The position numbers and the translations under genes are program-made. Shown in pieces: positions 55,128-63,095 of a stretch of DNA of 64,000 nt (its first letter is position 1; each line of letters opens with the position of its first letter). The notes beneath the pieces were generated by a model that saw only the letters and a program-made list of their open reading frames with translations, did not search any database and was not told where the DNA came from. The stretch is from Gemmatimonadota bacterium (GTDB taxonomy: Bacteria > Gemmatimonadota > Gemmatimonadetes > Longimicrobiales > Gaopeijiaceae), in assembly GCA_022823145.1 (NCBI GenBank), contig JAJDXS010000058.1:1-64000 (forward strand), written 5' to 3'.

Positions 55128-56390
55128 GTGACAAGAGCCACCTACCCAATCTTGGCAACGCTGCTCGCAACCCCGGCCGTCGCGCAGGACCATCCGCTGA
55201 CCCTGGACATGACCGAGCTTTACCGCGTGGGTGGTTTGAACACCCAGGAGTGGGCCTTTTTCGGGCCTCGCCTGGAGATGGGCTTCGATGGAGCTGGCAA
55301 CCTGCTGGTGCTGGATGTGGTGAACCAGCGCGTCCTTGTAATCGGACCCGACGGTCAACTTGTGCGTGTCGTCGGGCGCGAGGGCGAAGGGCCGGGCGAG
55401 TTCCAGATGAGTTTGGTAATCGCGGTGTGGCGCGATGGCCGCTTTGCGGTGCCCGACATGGGCCATTCCGCAATCCAGGTGTTCAACCCCGACGGCGAAC
55501 TTGAGCGTTTTGTCAGGCTGGCCGACGAGAACGTTCCGCTGGCCGCCACCGTCGGTTTCAGAGAAAGGATCCGGGCCGATCCACTGGGCGGCGGGATCAT
55601 CGCCCAGGGGGTCGGCGGCGTGCTGGCCCAAATGGCGAACTTTGCCAATCGCCGCATGGGACAACCGGAAGACGAGAATCCGCCGGGGGTCGATGACCGC
55701 GCGCTTGAAATGTTGGACCTCTCCGGGGATGTCATGACATCGAGCCCGATCCTGCACGGATGGAGGGCACCTCGCCCCGACGTCAGCCTGTCATCGGCCG
55801 ACGCTGCAGACTGGTCGAGGGTGGTCGCAACGACGGAAGACCGGCACTTCGAGCCGGGGTTTCACTGGGATGTGCTACCCGACGGCACCATCGCCTACTC
55901 CGACTCCTCCGCGTACGCCATCAAGCTTGCCCGTCCAGATGGATCAGTCATCAACGTTCTGACACGGCCGTCCTCGCCAGAGGCGGTGTCCGAACGGATC
56001 CAGCAAGAGATGGTCGCATCGCGACTTCAGCTCCTCGAGGCACGGTTGGCGCGAGGTTCGTTTTCGGCTGCGGCCCTTCCGCCGCAGGATCCCGAAGCGG
56101 GTCGCCGGAGGATTCGGGATCGCGGATTCTACCACGAAGTCCCCGTGGTACGAGGGGTCGCGATCACCTGGGAAGGCGGGCTGTGGATCCAGCGTCGTGG
56201 AGAGGATCCTTGGGATGACAATGGACCGATCGATGTCTTCAGCGCGGATCGCGAGTACCTGGGCACGCTCCCCGTCGGCCAACCGGAGATGCCAGCTGCT
56301 TTTGGACCCGATGGTCTCGTAGTCCATTTGGAACGGGATGCACTGGACGTGCCAACGCTCGTCGTGAGCCAGCTGGGGGAAGCCAGGTAG
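55128..56390 (+). CDS. Exported 6-bladed beta-propeller protein (copy 6)
   Basis: A 420-residue propeller from the GTG at 55128 (AGGAAG about 10 bases upstream). The signal peptide ends ATPAVAQDH near 20. Blades include MGFDGAGNLLVLDVVNQRVL with the family loop GREGEGPGEFQMSLV near 88 and FDGELERFVRLADEN-like later strands. A helical stretch near 290-330 (RIQQEMVASRLQLLEARLAR) interrupts the propeller, a feature of this copy only. Earlier ATG codons (55047) give a non-signal N-terminus. Function unknown. Confidence 0.86.
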   Translation: MTRATYPILATLLATPAVAQDHPLTLDMTELYRVGGLNTQEWAFFGPRLEMGFDGAGNLLVLDVVNQRVLVIGPDGQLVRVVGREGEGPGEFQMSLVIAVWRDGRFAVPDMGHSAIQVFNPDGELERFVRLADENVPLAATVGFRERIRADPLGGGIIAQGVGGVLAQMANFANRRMGQPEDENPPGVDDRALEMLDLSGDVMTSSPILHGWRAPRPDVSLSSADAADWSRVVATTEDRHFEPGFHWDVLPDGTIAYSDSSAYAIKLARPDGSVINVLTRPSSPEAVSERIQQEMVASRLQLLEARLARGSFSAAALPPQDPEAGRRRIRDRGFYHEVPVVRGVAITWEGGLWIQRRGEDPWDDNGPIDVFSADREYLGTLPVGQPEMPAAFGPDGLVVHLERDALDVPTLVVSQLGEAR

Positions 56391-56448
56391 GTGGACAATC
56401 GCCCGGACGGTGGCGGATGGGGCTGAAGTGGGTTAACTTCTGGATCAG

Positions 56449-56490
56449 AATGTCAACTGCACATTACATAATGTAAACCGCACATTACAT
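56449..56490. promoter_or_regulatory. 42-bp element: two tandem 21-bp dyads, copy 5
   Basis: Units 56449-56469 and 56470-56490 are nearly identical: they start AATGTCAACT and AATGTAAACC and both end GCACATTACAT. This copy lies between the 3' ends of two convergent genes, so it has no obvious gene to control. Confidence 0.65.
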
Positions 56491-56526
56491 CATCTTGATC
56501 CGGATTGTCGTGCGCGATGCCCGGCT

Positions 56527-57534
56527 TCAGTCCGGTTGACCGGTGACCCACGCGGTCCAGGCCTCGACATCCGTTCCATGGTCCTCGCCGCTCACGGCTC
56601 TAAGGAAAGCCAGAGCCTGCGCCCGTGTGGGTTCATGTTCGGCCCGGGCATGCGCGAGGAGCAGGTCCGGGCTTTCGCGCACCAGTTGTCGTCCGAACTG
56701 CGGGTCAATACCCGTAGCGACCAGCATTTGCAGAATACCGTCGAAATGGGATGGGTTCGTGCCGTCGAGGAGCGCCCACAAATGCACGCGGGCGCCAGTC
56801 CATTCGACCGGGTCCTTCCTTCGCTTGGACATACCCACGAGCATGGCCCTGGCCACCGAGCTGACTGCACTACGGGGATCGATCGCCGCACTCGCCAAAG
56901 CGTGCCAGGACGTGTCGTCGGCCACGGAATTGCCGAGCACCAGGACCGCAACCACCCGGGCCGACCACGATGAATCACTGGCAAGCACTCCGTGGGCGAG
57001 TTGGCGATCCTCTTCGCTGTCAGCGTTATCGACGAAGTCCCAGACCTGATCGAGGATTTCGGGATTGCCGCCCATCTCCCGCGCGCGTCGCCACGAACGA
57101 TTGAAGACTCTGTCAAGGAAGCCGCCGCGCCAGGGGAGCGCACCCTCGATCGCGCTCACCGTGAGCAGGTCGTCGCCGACGGCAGTTGCGACTTCCCGCC
57201 AGGCCTCCGGGAGGGCCACCGCTTCGTTTCCTACCGGGCGGTAGCGGACTCGTGCGCTGTCCTCCACCCCGACCACGATCGTGTACTGGTCGCCTGTTTC
57301 GTTGGTCAGCTTGGCGGCCGCATCGGCGAATCCCAGTACTTCCTTCATGGTGCGGGCACAGGCGTGGAACGGTTGGCCGGGAGCAGTCGCTTGAATGGCG
57401 TCGAACAGCTCCTGGGCACTCCAGTCCTGCAACCCGATGAATTCGACCGGGCCGTCGGGCCCGGCGATGACCTGACCGGTGCCTGGCGGGGCCGAGACCG
57501 CCAGCAGCACGACCACTCCAACGATCGCGCGCAT
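56527..57534 (-). CDS. Exported protein of unknown function, possibly HEAT-like
   Basis: A 335-residue protein with a signal peptide (MRAIVGVVVLLAVSAPPGTG). Residues 20-130 form a mixed domain ending near VGDDLLTVSAIEG; from about 150 on the sequence is helical with Ala/Leu/Arg repeats (EEDRQLAHGVLASDSSWSAR, VVAVLVLGNSVADDTSWHAL and so on), suggesting HEAT-like repeats. I do not recognise a family. It begins two bases after the stop of the tricorn gene, so it is co-transcribed with it and may assist that protease. The C-terminus ends EAWTAWVTGQPD. Confidence 0.75.
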   Translation of the reverse strand: MRAIVGVVVLLAVSAPPGTGQVIAGPDGPVEFIGLQDWSAQELFDAIQATAPGQPFHACARTMKEVLGFADAAAKLTNETGDQYTIVVGVEDSARVRYRPVGNEAVALPEAWREVATAVGDDLLTVSAIEGALPWRGGFLDRVFNRSWRRAREMGGNPEILDQVWDFVDNADSEEDRQLAHGVLASDSSWSARVVAVLVLGNSVADDTSWHALASAAIDPRSAVSSVARAMLVGMSKRRKDPVEWTGARVHLWALLDGTNPSHFDGILQMLVATGIDPQFGRQLVRESPDLLLAHARAEHEPTRAQALAFLRAVSGEDHGTDVEAWTAWVTGQPD

Positions 57535-57535
57535 C

Positions 57536-60500
57536 CTACAACCCCCCCGGCCTTCTCGCCCGCACCGGCGGATCCGGCTCCGCAAGGATCTCCACCGCCT
57601 CCGTCTCCAGCAGCCGCAGCGCCTCGGCCACCGCGGCCTCCAGCTGCGGATCCCGCCCCGCAATGACGTCGGCCGGGATCTGCCGCACCTCGATATCCGG
57701 CGCGACGCCCTCGTTCTCGACCTTCCATTCGCCGGCCAGGTCGAAGAACCCGCCGCGCGGCGCGGTCACCAGCCCGCCGTCGATGAGCGGGGGCACGTCC
57801 CAGATGCCCACCAGGCCGCCCCAGGTGCGCGTTCCCACCAGCGGCCCGACCCCGCGCAGGCGGAACATGTATGGAAGCAGGTCGCCGCCCGATCCCGCGG
57901 CGTCGTTGATGATCATGACCTTCGGGCCCCAGATCCCCGCGGCCGGAAGACGGAACGGCTCGCGGTCGCCCGCGGGGTTGTTGAAGTAGCCCATCAGCGG
58001 GCGGGCCATCAGATCGACGATGTAGTCCGCCGCCGAACCGCCGCCGTTGTACCGCTCGTCCACGACCGCGCCCTGCCTGTCCTGCTGGGCGAAGTAGTAG
58101 CGGTTGAAGTAGGTGTAGCCGCCCTGGCCGGTGTTGGGGAGCCAGACGTAGGCAAGCCGGCCGCCCGACATCTCGTCGACCTTGCGGCGATTGTCCTCGA
58201 CCCACTCGCGACTCCTCAGCGCCCCCTCGTTGCCCACCGGGACGACCTGCACGACCCTCGACCCCTCACCGTCCGCCGTCGCTCCCACACGCAGCGCCAC
58301 CTGCCGCCCGACCGTGCCCTCGAACAAGCTGTACGGGTTGGTCGGCGCGCGCAGATCGACCCCGTCGACCGCGATGATGTAGTCGCCCTCTGCGACATCG
58401 ATCCCGGGGGCGCTCAGCGGCGACTCGAGCCCCGGGTTCCAGTTTTCGCCGGTGTAGATGTGGGCGATCCGGTAGCGCCCCGCGTCCTCCTCCAGGTCGG
58501 CGCCCAGGAGCCCGACGGGCACCGCATCGACGTCGGGAGTGTCGCCGCCGAACACGTACGAATGCCCGATCGCGACCTCCCCGGCGAGCACGTCCAGGAG
58601 GTAGTTCATGTCGGAGCGGTGCGCGACGTGCTCGATCCAGGGCTCGTACATGTCATGGACGGCCGGCCAGTCGGCGCCGTGGACGTTCTCGACGTAGAGG
58701 AAGTCGCGCTGGTAGCGCCACGCCTCGCGGAAGAGCTGCCGCCACTCCTCGCGCGGGTCCACGCGCATGCGCACCGCGGTGTCGAGGCGGCCGTCGCCGA
58801 CGCTCGGGCTCCCGGAGGTGCCGACCACCCCCCACGACGGGCCGCTGCGGTAGAGCAGCTTCTGCCCGTCCGCCGAGACGCTGAACTGCTGCACCGGCGT
58901 CAGGAACGGCGTCGCCTCGTCGTCGTCCAGCGAATAGCGGTAGAGCGTGCCTGCGCCGGGTCCCGTCAGGGCCGCGGTGGCCGACTCGCCGCCCGCGCCC
59001 GGTCCCGTGAAGAACACGACACCGGCGGGCCCCGCCGCGAGGCCCGAGTAGTTGCGCGCGGGGATCCCGGCCGCGAGGATGCGCTGCCCCATCCCCTCGA
59101 AGTCGATGCGGATGTCGTCCCCGCCCGTGTCGGCAGCGTCGCCGCCGCCCATGTCTTCGCCCTCATCCCCCTCATCCTCGTCCGCCGTGTCGTCCGCCTC
59201 CTCTTCGTCGCTTACCGGCAGGAAGGGCGATGGCTCGTCGGCCTGGAGCACGGCCAGGTAGAGCGCGCGGCGAACCGGACGCTCGTAGGAGGTCATGTCG
59301 AGCCAGCCGCTGCTCAGCGCGTAGTCGGTGCTGGCGAGGAAGTAGAGGTATTTGCCGCCCGCGTCCCAGGCGGGGGCGAGCGCGTCGGATAGGCCGTCGG
59401 TGAGCTGGCGGGTGGTGCCGTCGGCGAGCGAGTGGACCATGACCACGTGGAACTGGCTGTCGAGGCGCTTGGCGTAGGCCAGCCAGCGGGAGTCGGGGGA
59501 CCACACGGGGTCGATCGTGCGCAGCGGGTGCGCGTACCGGTCGGTGTCGACGAGGGTGACGTCGCCGCTCGCGACCTCGACGCGCCAGAGGTTGAGGTCG
59601 GTGTCGGTGAAGGCGAGGTGCTCGGAGTCGGGGGACCAGGTGGGGGTGAAGAAGAAGGTCGGGTTCGGGATGACGATTTCCCGGGGCTCGCCGAGGCCGT
59701 CCTGCGAGCCGATCATGAGCCGGTACTCGCCCGACGCGTCCGAGAACCAGGAAACGTGGCGGCCGTCGGGGGACCACGCGGGGCTGCGGTCGGCCACGCC
59801 CGAGGTGCGGGTCAGGTTGCGCCAGTCGCCGTCTTCCGTGGGCACGGTGAAGATGTCGCCGCGGGCCTCGAAGAGCGCGCGCACGCCGGTGGGGGAGAGC
59901 GACGCGTTCTGGAGCGCACCGCCGACATCCTCCCAGTGGGCGCGCAGCCAGGGGAAGTCGCCGCGCACGGTGATGTCGACCTGCTCGGCCGTGCCGCTGG
60001 CCGGGTCGAGGAGGTGGATGTAGCCGCCCTGCTCGTAGACGAGAGCGCCGCCGCCCGCGTCGAGGCCCTTGACGTCGAAATCGGCGTGGCGGGTGACCTG
60101 CCGGACGGTGCGCGTGCCGGTGTCGTAGGCCCAGATGTTGGTCGCCCAGTCGCGGTCGGAGAGGAAGAAGACCTCGTCGCCGAGCCAGACGGGATCGAGG
60201 TCGTTGCTATCCTCCCACGGAACCTCCTCGAGCGCCCAGTCGTCCGTGTCGACGATCCACACCGGGTTGACCTGGCCGCCGCGGTAGCCCCGCCACTCGG
60301 CGTCGTTGAGCTGCCGCTGCTGGTAGGCGAAGCGCGACCCGTCGGAGGAGAAGTCGCCGGTCTTCCCACGCGGAATCGGCATCTCCTCGGGCAGCCCGCC
60401 GTCGAGCCCGACCGCGAAGAACCGGGGGTACGCGATCGGCGCGCTGGTGCGCCCGGAGTTGAAGACGACGCGGGCACCGTCGTGGGTCCAGCCGACGACC

Positions 60501-60874
60501 TGATCGGCTCCGGGGTGCCAGGTAAGGCGTTTGGGGTTCCCTCCTTCGGAGGGCAGGACGTAGACATCGACATTCCCGTCGTACTGGGCGCTGAAGGCGA
60601 TGTGCCGGCCGTCAGGGGAGAAGTGAGGGTCGGTCTCCTGGCCCTGGAAGGTGGTGAGGCGCCTGGCCTCGCCGCCGGCCCGGTCCACGATCCACAGGTC
60701 GTTGGCGTACGCGAACGCGATGTGCGTCGCGCTGACCGTGGGCTGGCGCAGGAGGCGGGTGGACTCCTGGGCGGTGGAGGAGGGTGCGGTGAGGGCGAGC
60801 GCTGCCGTTGCGAGCAGCGCGGAGACGAGGGTGGCGACGCGCCCGATCGGCGCGGAGACGTTTCGTGTGGTCAC
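57536..60874 (-). CDS. Tricorn-type S41 protease
   Basis: A 1112-residue exported homologue of tricorn protease. A signal peptide ends SSTAQEST near 37. Two beta-propellers follow with PD40-type repeats (FSPDGRHIAFSAQYDG, WTHDGARVVFNSGR, WSPDGRHVSWFSDASG, WSPDSRWLAYAKRL). An acidic Asp/Glu linker at about 550-590 separates them from the catalytic part: a helical C1 domain, a PDZ domain (SAPGIDVAEGDYIIAVDGVD) and the S41 domain with catalytic Ser in NDAAGSGGDLLPYMFR and the WGGLVG loop. It should trim peptides to short products outside the cytoplasm. The gene downstream starts immediately after. Confidence 0.93.
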   Translation of the reverse strand: MTTRNVSAPIGRVATLVSALLATAALALTAPSSTAQESTRLLRQPTVSATHIAFAYANDLWIVDRAGGEARRLTTFQGQETDPHFSPDGRHIAFSAQYDGNVDVYVLPSEGGNPKRLTWHPGADQVVGWTHDGARVVFNSGRTSAPIAYPRFFAVGLDGGLPEEMPIPRGKTGDFSSDGSRFAYQQRQLNDAEWRGYRGGQVNPVWIVDTDDWALEEVPWEDSNDLDPVWLGDEVFFLSDRDWATNIWAYDTGTRTVRQVTRHADFDVKGLDAGGGALVYEQGGYIHLLDPASGTAEQVDITVRGDFPWLRAHWEDVGGALQNASLSPTGVRALFEARGDIFTVPTEDGDWRNLTRTSGVADRSPAWSPDGRHVSWFSDASGEYRLMIGSQDGLGEPREIVIPNPTFFFTPTWSPDSEHLAFTDTDLNLWRVEVASGDVTLVDTDRYAHPLRTIDPVWSPDSRWLAYAKRLDSQFHVVMVHSLADGTTRQLTDGLSDALAPAWDAGGKYLYFLASTDYALSSGWLDMTSYERPVRRALYLAVLQADEPSPFLPVSDEEEADDTADEDEGDEGEDMGGGDAADTGGDDIRIDFEGMGQRILAAGIPARNYSGLAAGPAGVVFFTGPGAGGESATAALTGPGAGTLYRYSLDDDEATPFLTPVQQFSVSADGQKLLYRSGPSWGVVGTSGSPSVGDGRLDTAVRMRVDPREEWRQLFREAWRYQRDFLYVENVHGADWPAVHDMYEPWIEHVAHRSDMNYLLDVLAGEVAIGHSYVFGGDTPDVDAVPVGLLGADLEEDAGRYRIAHIYTGENWNPGLESPLSAPGIDVAEGDYIIAVDGVDLRAPTNPYSLFEGTVGRQVALRVGATADGEGSRVVQVVPVGNEGALRSREWVEDNRRKVDEMSGGRLAYVWLPNTGQGGYTYFNRYYFAQQDRQGAVVDERYNGGGSAADYIVDLMARPLMGYFNNPAGDREPFRLPAAGIWGPKVMIINDAAGSGGDLLPYMFRLRGVGPLVGTRTWGGLVGIWDVPPLIDGGLVTAPRGGFFDLAGEWKVENEGVAPDIEVRQIPADVIAGRDPQLEAAVAEALRLLETEAVEILAEPDPPVRARRPGGL

Positions 60875-61022
60875 GGCTGGGACTCCCTTGAGCGCGACTG
60901 TTGTCGAGATGTCCTGCCTCGCGAGGTGGAGGCGGGCAGTTTACGATAGTCGCTTCCGGTGCTCAGCGCAGTGTGGCCTCACTCCTCCACGCGGGAATGT
61001 CCCTTCGGCCATTCGGTGCGGC

Positions 61023-62852
61023 CTACCGATCCCTTCGGATCACCGGCAGCACGATGTGCGACGCCCTTTCACCCCCGTGGAACACGCGCTGTGTGGCCAC
61101 CACCGCCTCATCGGCTGTCACCATCGCCACATTGTCCGCGCCGGTGTTGAGATTCGGCAGGTAGTACGGATACCAGCTCGACGAGATCTCGATGCCGATC
61201 CGGTGGCCTTCCTGAAAGAGGTTGCCGGTGCCGCGCCAGAATCGGAGGGTGTACTCGTAGACCTCGTCCGGCTCGATGGCGCTGAGCTGCGCGCTGTTGA
61301 AGCGGCCGTCGTTGTCGGGGTCGCGGTTGCGGGCGCGCATGACGGCCTCGGTGAGGAGGGCGGAGTAGCCGTCGGGGCCGATGTCGACGAGGCGGATGAA
61401 CCAGTCGGTGTCGCGGGCGGAGGTGGAGGCGTAGAGCCTGGCTTCGATCGGGCCGGTGACCTCGACCGCTTCTTCAAGGGGTGGCGTGCGGAAGACGAGG
61501 ACTTCGTCGCCGGCTGCCGAGGCGCGGGTGTCGAGGGCGCCGTCGATGTGGCCGTTCTTGTTGGGCCAGGTGTCGAAGGGATCGCGGGTGGGGTTGAGGG
61601 GGTCGTAGGCGTAGGTGTCGTGGCCTTCCGCGGCAGGGGCGTCGGTGGTGAGGAGGCCGTCGCCGGCGGAGGAGTTCGCTCCGGTGGTGCTGGTCAGGTA
61701 GTAGTTGGTCCACTCGGTCTGGGGCAGCGGCCAGTCGTCCTCGGCGTACCACCTGTTTTCGCCCATGACGAAGACATGGACGGGCGGGTCGTTCTCTACG
61801 CCGTTGTCTTCGCCCTTGAGGAAGTGGTCGAACCAGCGGACGACGTAGCCGTCGACGTCGATCACGGCGTCGGGGCCGTAGTCGATTCCGCCGGACGACT
61901 GCGTGTTGATGCCGTGCACCCAGGGGCCGATGATCAGGCTGGGGCGCCTTGCTTCGGGGGTGGCGCCGTACTGCTTCATCCCCAGGTAGTTCATGGGCGA
62001 ACCGGGGTAGTTGGCGTCGAACCATCCCGTGAACGACAGCGAGGGGACGGTGATGTTGGCGTACGATTCCGGCGTCTGATAGGCGATGCCTTCCCACAAC
62101 GGTGCGGTCGAGAGGTTGCTGCGGTACCAGTCCTCGAACCAGGGGCCGGAACGCAGGCCGCGTGACTCGTTGATCTCGATGTACGGGGTGTGGGGTGGAT
62201 CCTGGCGGTTTTCCGACCACCCGAGGTAACCTCCGGCACCTGCGATCTGCGCGGTCCGGCCCGACATCATGGCAGCCCAGTCGAGCATCCAGCCGGCGAT
62301 GAGGACGCCGTTCTGGTAGGGCAGATTCTCGAAGTGATCGGGAGGCGCCACCTTCGGCGCGATGGCGGCTAGGTGGGGCGGGGCGGTGCTGGCCGTCCAC
62401 CACTGCGTCCATCCCAGGTAGGATCCGCCGATCATGCCGACCTTGCAGGTACACCACGGCTGGGTCGCGATCCACTCCACCAGGTCGTACCCGTCGGTCT
62501 TGTGAAGCGGGTTGAAGGGTCGCCATTCGCCCTCCGAGTCGTAGCGCCCGCGTACGTCCGCCGCGACCACGACGTACCCGCGCTGCGCGAACCAGATGGC
62601 GGATTCGCGCGATCCGTTGTTGTCGTAAGGGGTTGACGTGAGGATGGCAGGAAACGGACCGGACTCCCCCCGGGGGGTATATACGTCCACGGAAAGGCGC
62701 ACTCCGTCCCGCATGGGCACGAGGATGCCGCGGGTCACGTCGACCTGGTGATCCGCTCCCGAGTAGTCGCCCGCGTCGGGCATCTGGGCGCCGATGTCGC
62801 ACGATGCCGTGGCGGCAACGAGCAGGATCAGGGGGGCGAGTTTCCTGGTCAT
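61023..62852 (-). CDS. S15/CocE family hydrolase (copy A)
   Basis: A 609-residue lipoprotein-type hydrolase (signal ending LLVAATASC near 18). It is an alpha/beta hydrolase of the X-Pro dipeptidyl-peptidase S15/CocE class: MRDGVRLSVDVYTPRG, the oxyanion segment TSTPYDNNG, the nucleophile elbow GMIGGSYLGWTQW (Ser in GGSYLG), the acid in FTGWFDANYPG and the His in GPWVHGINTQ. The C-terminal jelly-roll (X-Pro_dipeptidyl-peptidase C) domain ends HRIGIEISSSWYPYYLPNL. Start set at 62852 (MTRKLAPLIL); the frame continues upstream without a stop into a SusD-like remnant. A close paralogue follows upstream at the window edge. Confidence 0.93.
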   Translation of the reverse strand: MTRKLAPLILLVAATASCDIGAQMPDAGDYSGADHQVDVTRGILVPMRDGVRLSVDVYTPRGESGPFPAILTSTPYDNNGSRESAIWFAQRGYVVVAADVRGRYDSEGEWRPFNPLHKTDGYDLVEWIATQPWCTCKVGMIGGSYLGWTQWWTASTAPPHLAAIAPKVAPPDHFENLPYQNGVLIAGWMLDWAAMMSGRTAQIAGAGGYLGWSENRQDPPHTPYIEINESRGLRSGPWFEDWYRSNLSTAPLWEGIAYQTPESYANITVPSLSFTGWFDANYPGSPMNYLGMKQYGATPEARRPSLIIGPWVHGINTQSSGGIDYGPDAVIDVDGYVVRWFDHFLKGEDNGVENDPPVHVFVMGENRWYAEDDWPLPQTEWTNYYLTSTTGANSSAGDGLLTTDAPAAEGHDTYAYDPLNPTRDPFDTWPNKNGHIDGALDTRASAAGDEVLVFRTPPLEEAVEVTGPIEARLYASTSARDTDWFIRLVDIGPDGYSALLTEAVMRARNRDPDNDGRFNSAQLSAIEPDEVYEYTLRFWRGTGNLFQEGHRIGIEISSSWYPYYLPNLNTGADNVAMVTADEAVVATQRVFHGGERASHIVLPVIRRDR

Positions 62853-63095
62853 TGGTGTCTCCCGTTGATGGGCGGGGCCACCCCGTGATGGGGGTGACCC
62901 CGCTCTGAGTGTGTTGTCGTTGACATTCGCCGGTTCGTATGCCGGCAGTCCGGCGGCTGCGTGGAATCCATTGATGATGTCCACCGCGGTCTGCCCCAGT
63001 TCGATCTCGGCCATGATCAGCTTGGCTTCCGCCCCGTTCGCGATCGCGATCGGGCTGAACTCGGGCGAGAGAAACCCTGCGTCCTGCCGGAGCCG
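62853..63095 (-). pseudogene. Remnant of a SusD/RagB-like gene C-terminus
   Basis: Between the two S15 genes the minus strand reads, in one open frame, DAGFLSPEFSPIAIANGAEA, KLIMAEIELGQTAVDIINGF and HAAAGLPAYEP. SusD/RagB-family proteins end this way (..NGAEARLIxAEAxLRxGD..xLNxLRAxAGLPxL..). Everything before is missing: the piece begins right at the stop of the upstream S15 gene. It has no stop of its own before the next S15 start. A SusCD-type nutrient-uptake gene was probably lost from here. Confidence 0.6.

Noticed and set aside
59432-62165. Two long plus-strand frames opposite the tricorn and S15 genes
   Set aside because: Val/Gly/Arg-rich shadows of strongly supported minus-strand genes, without start signals or domains.
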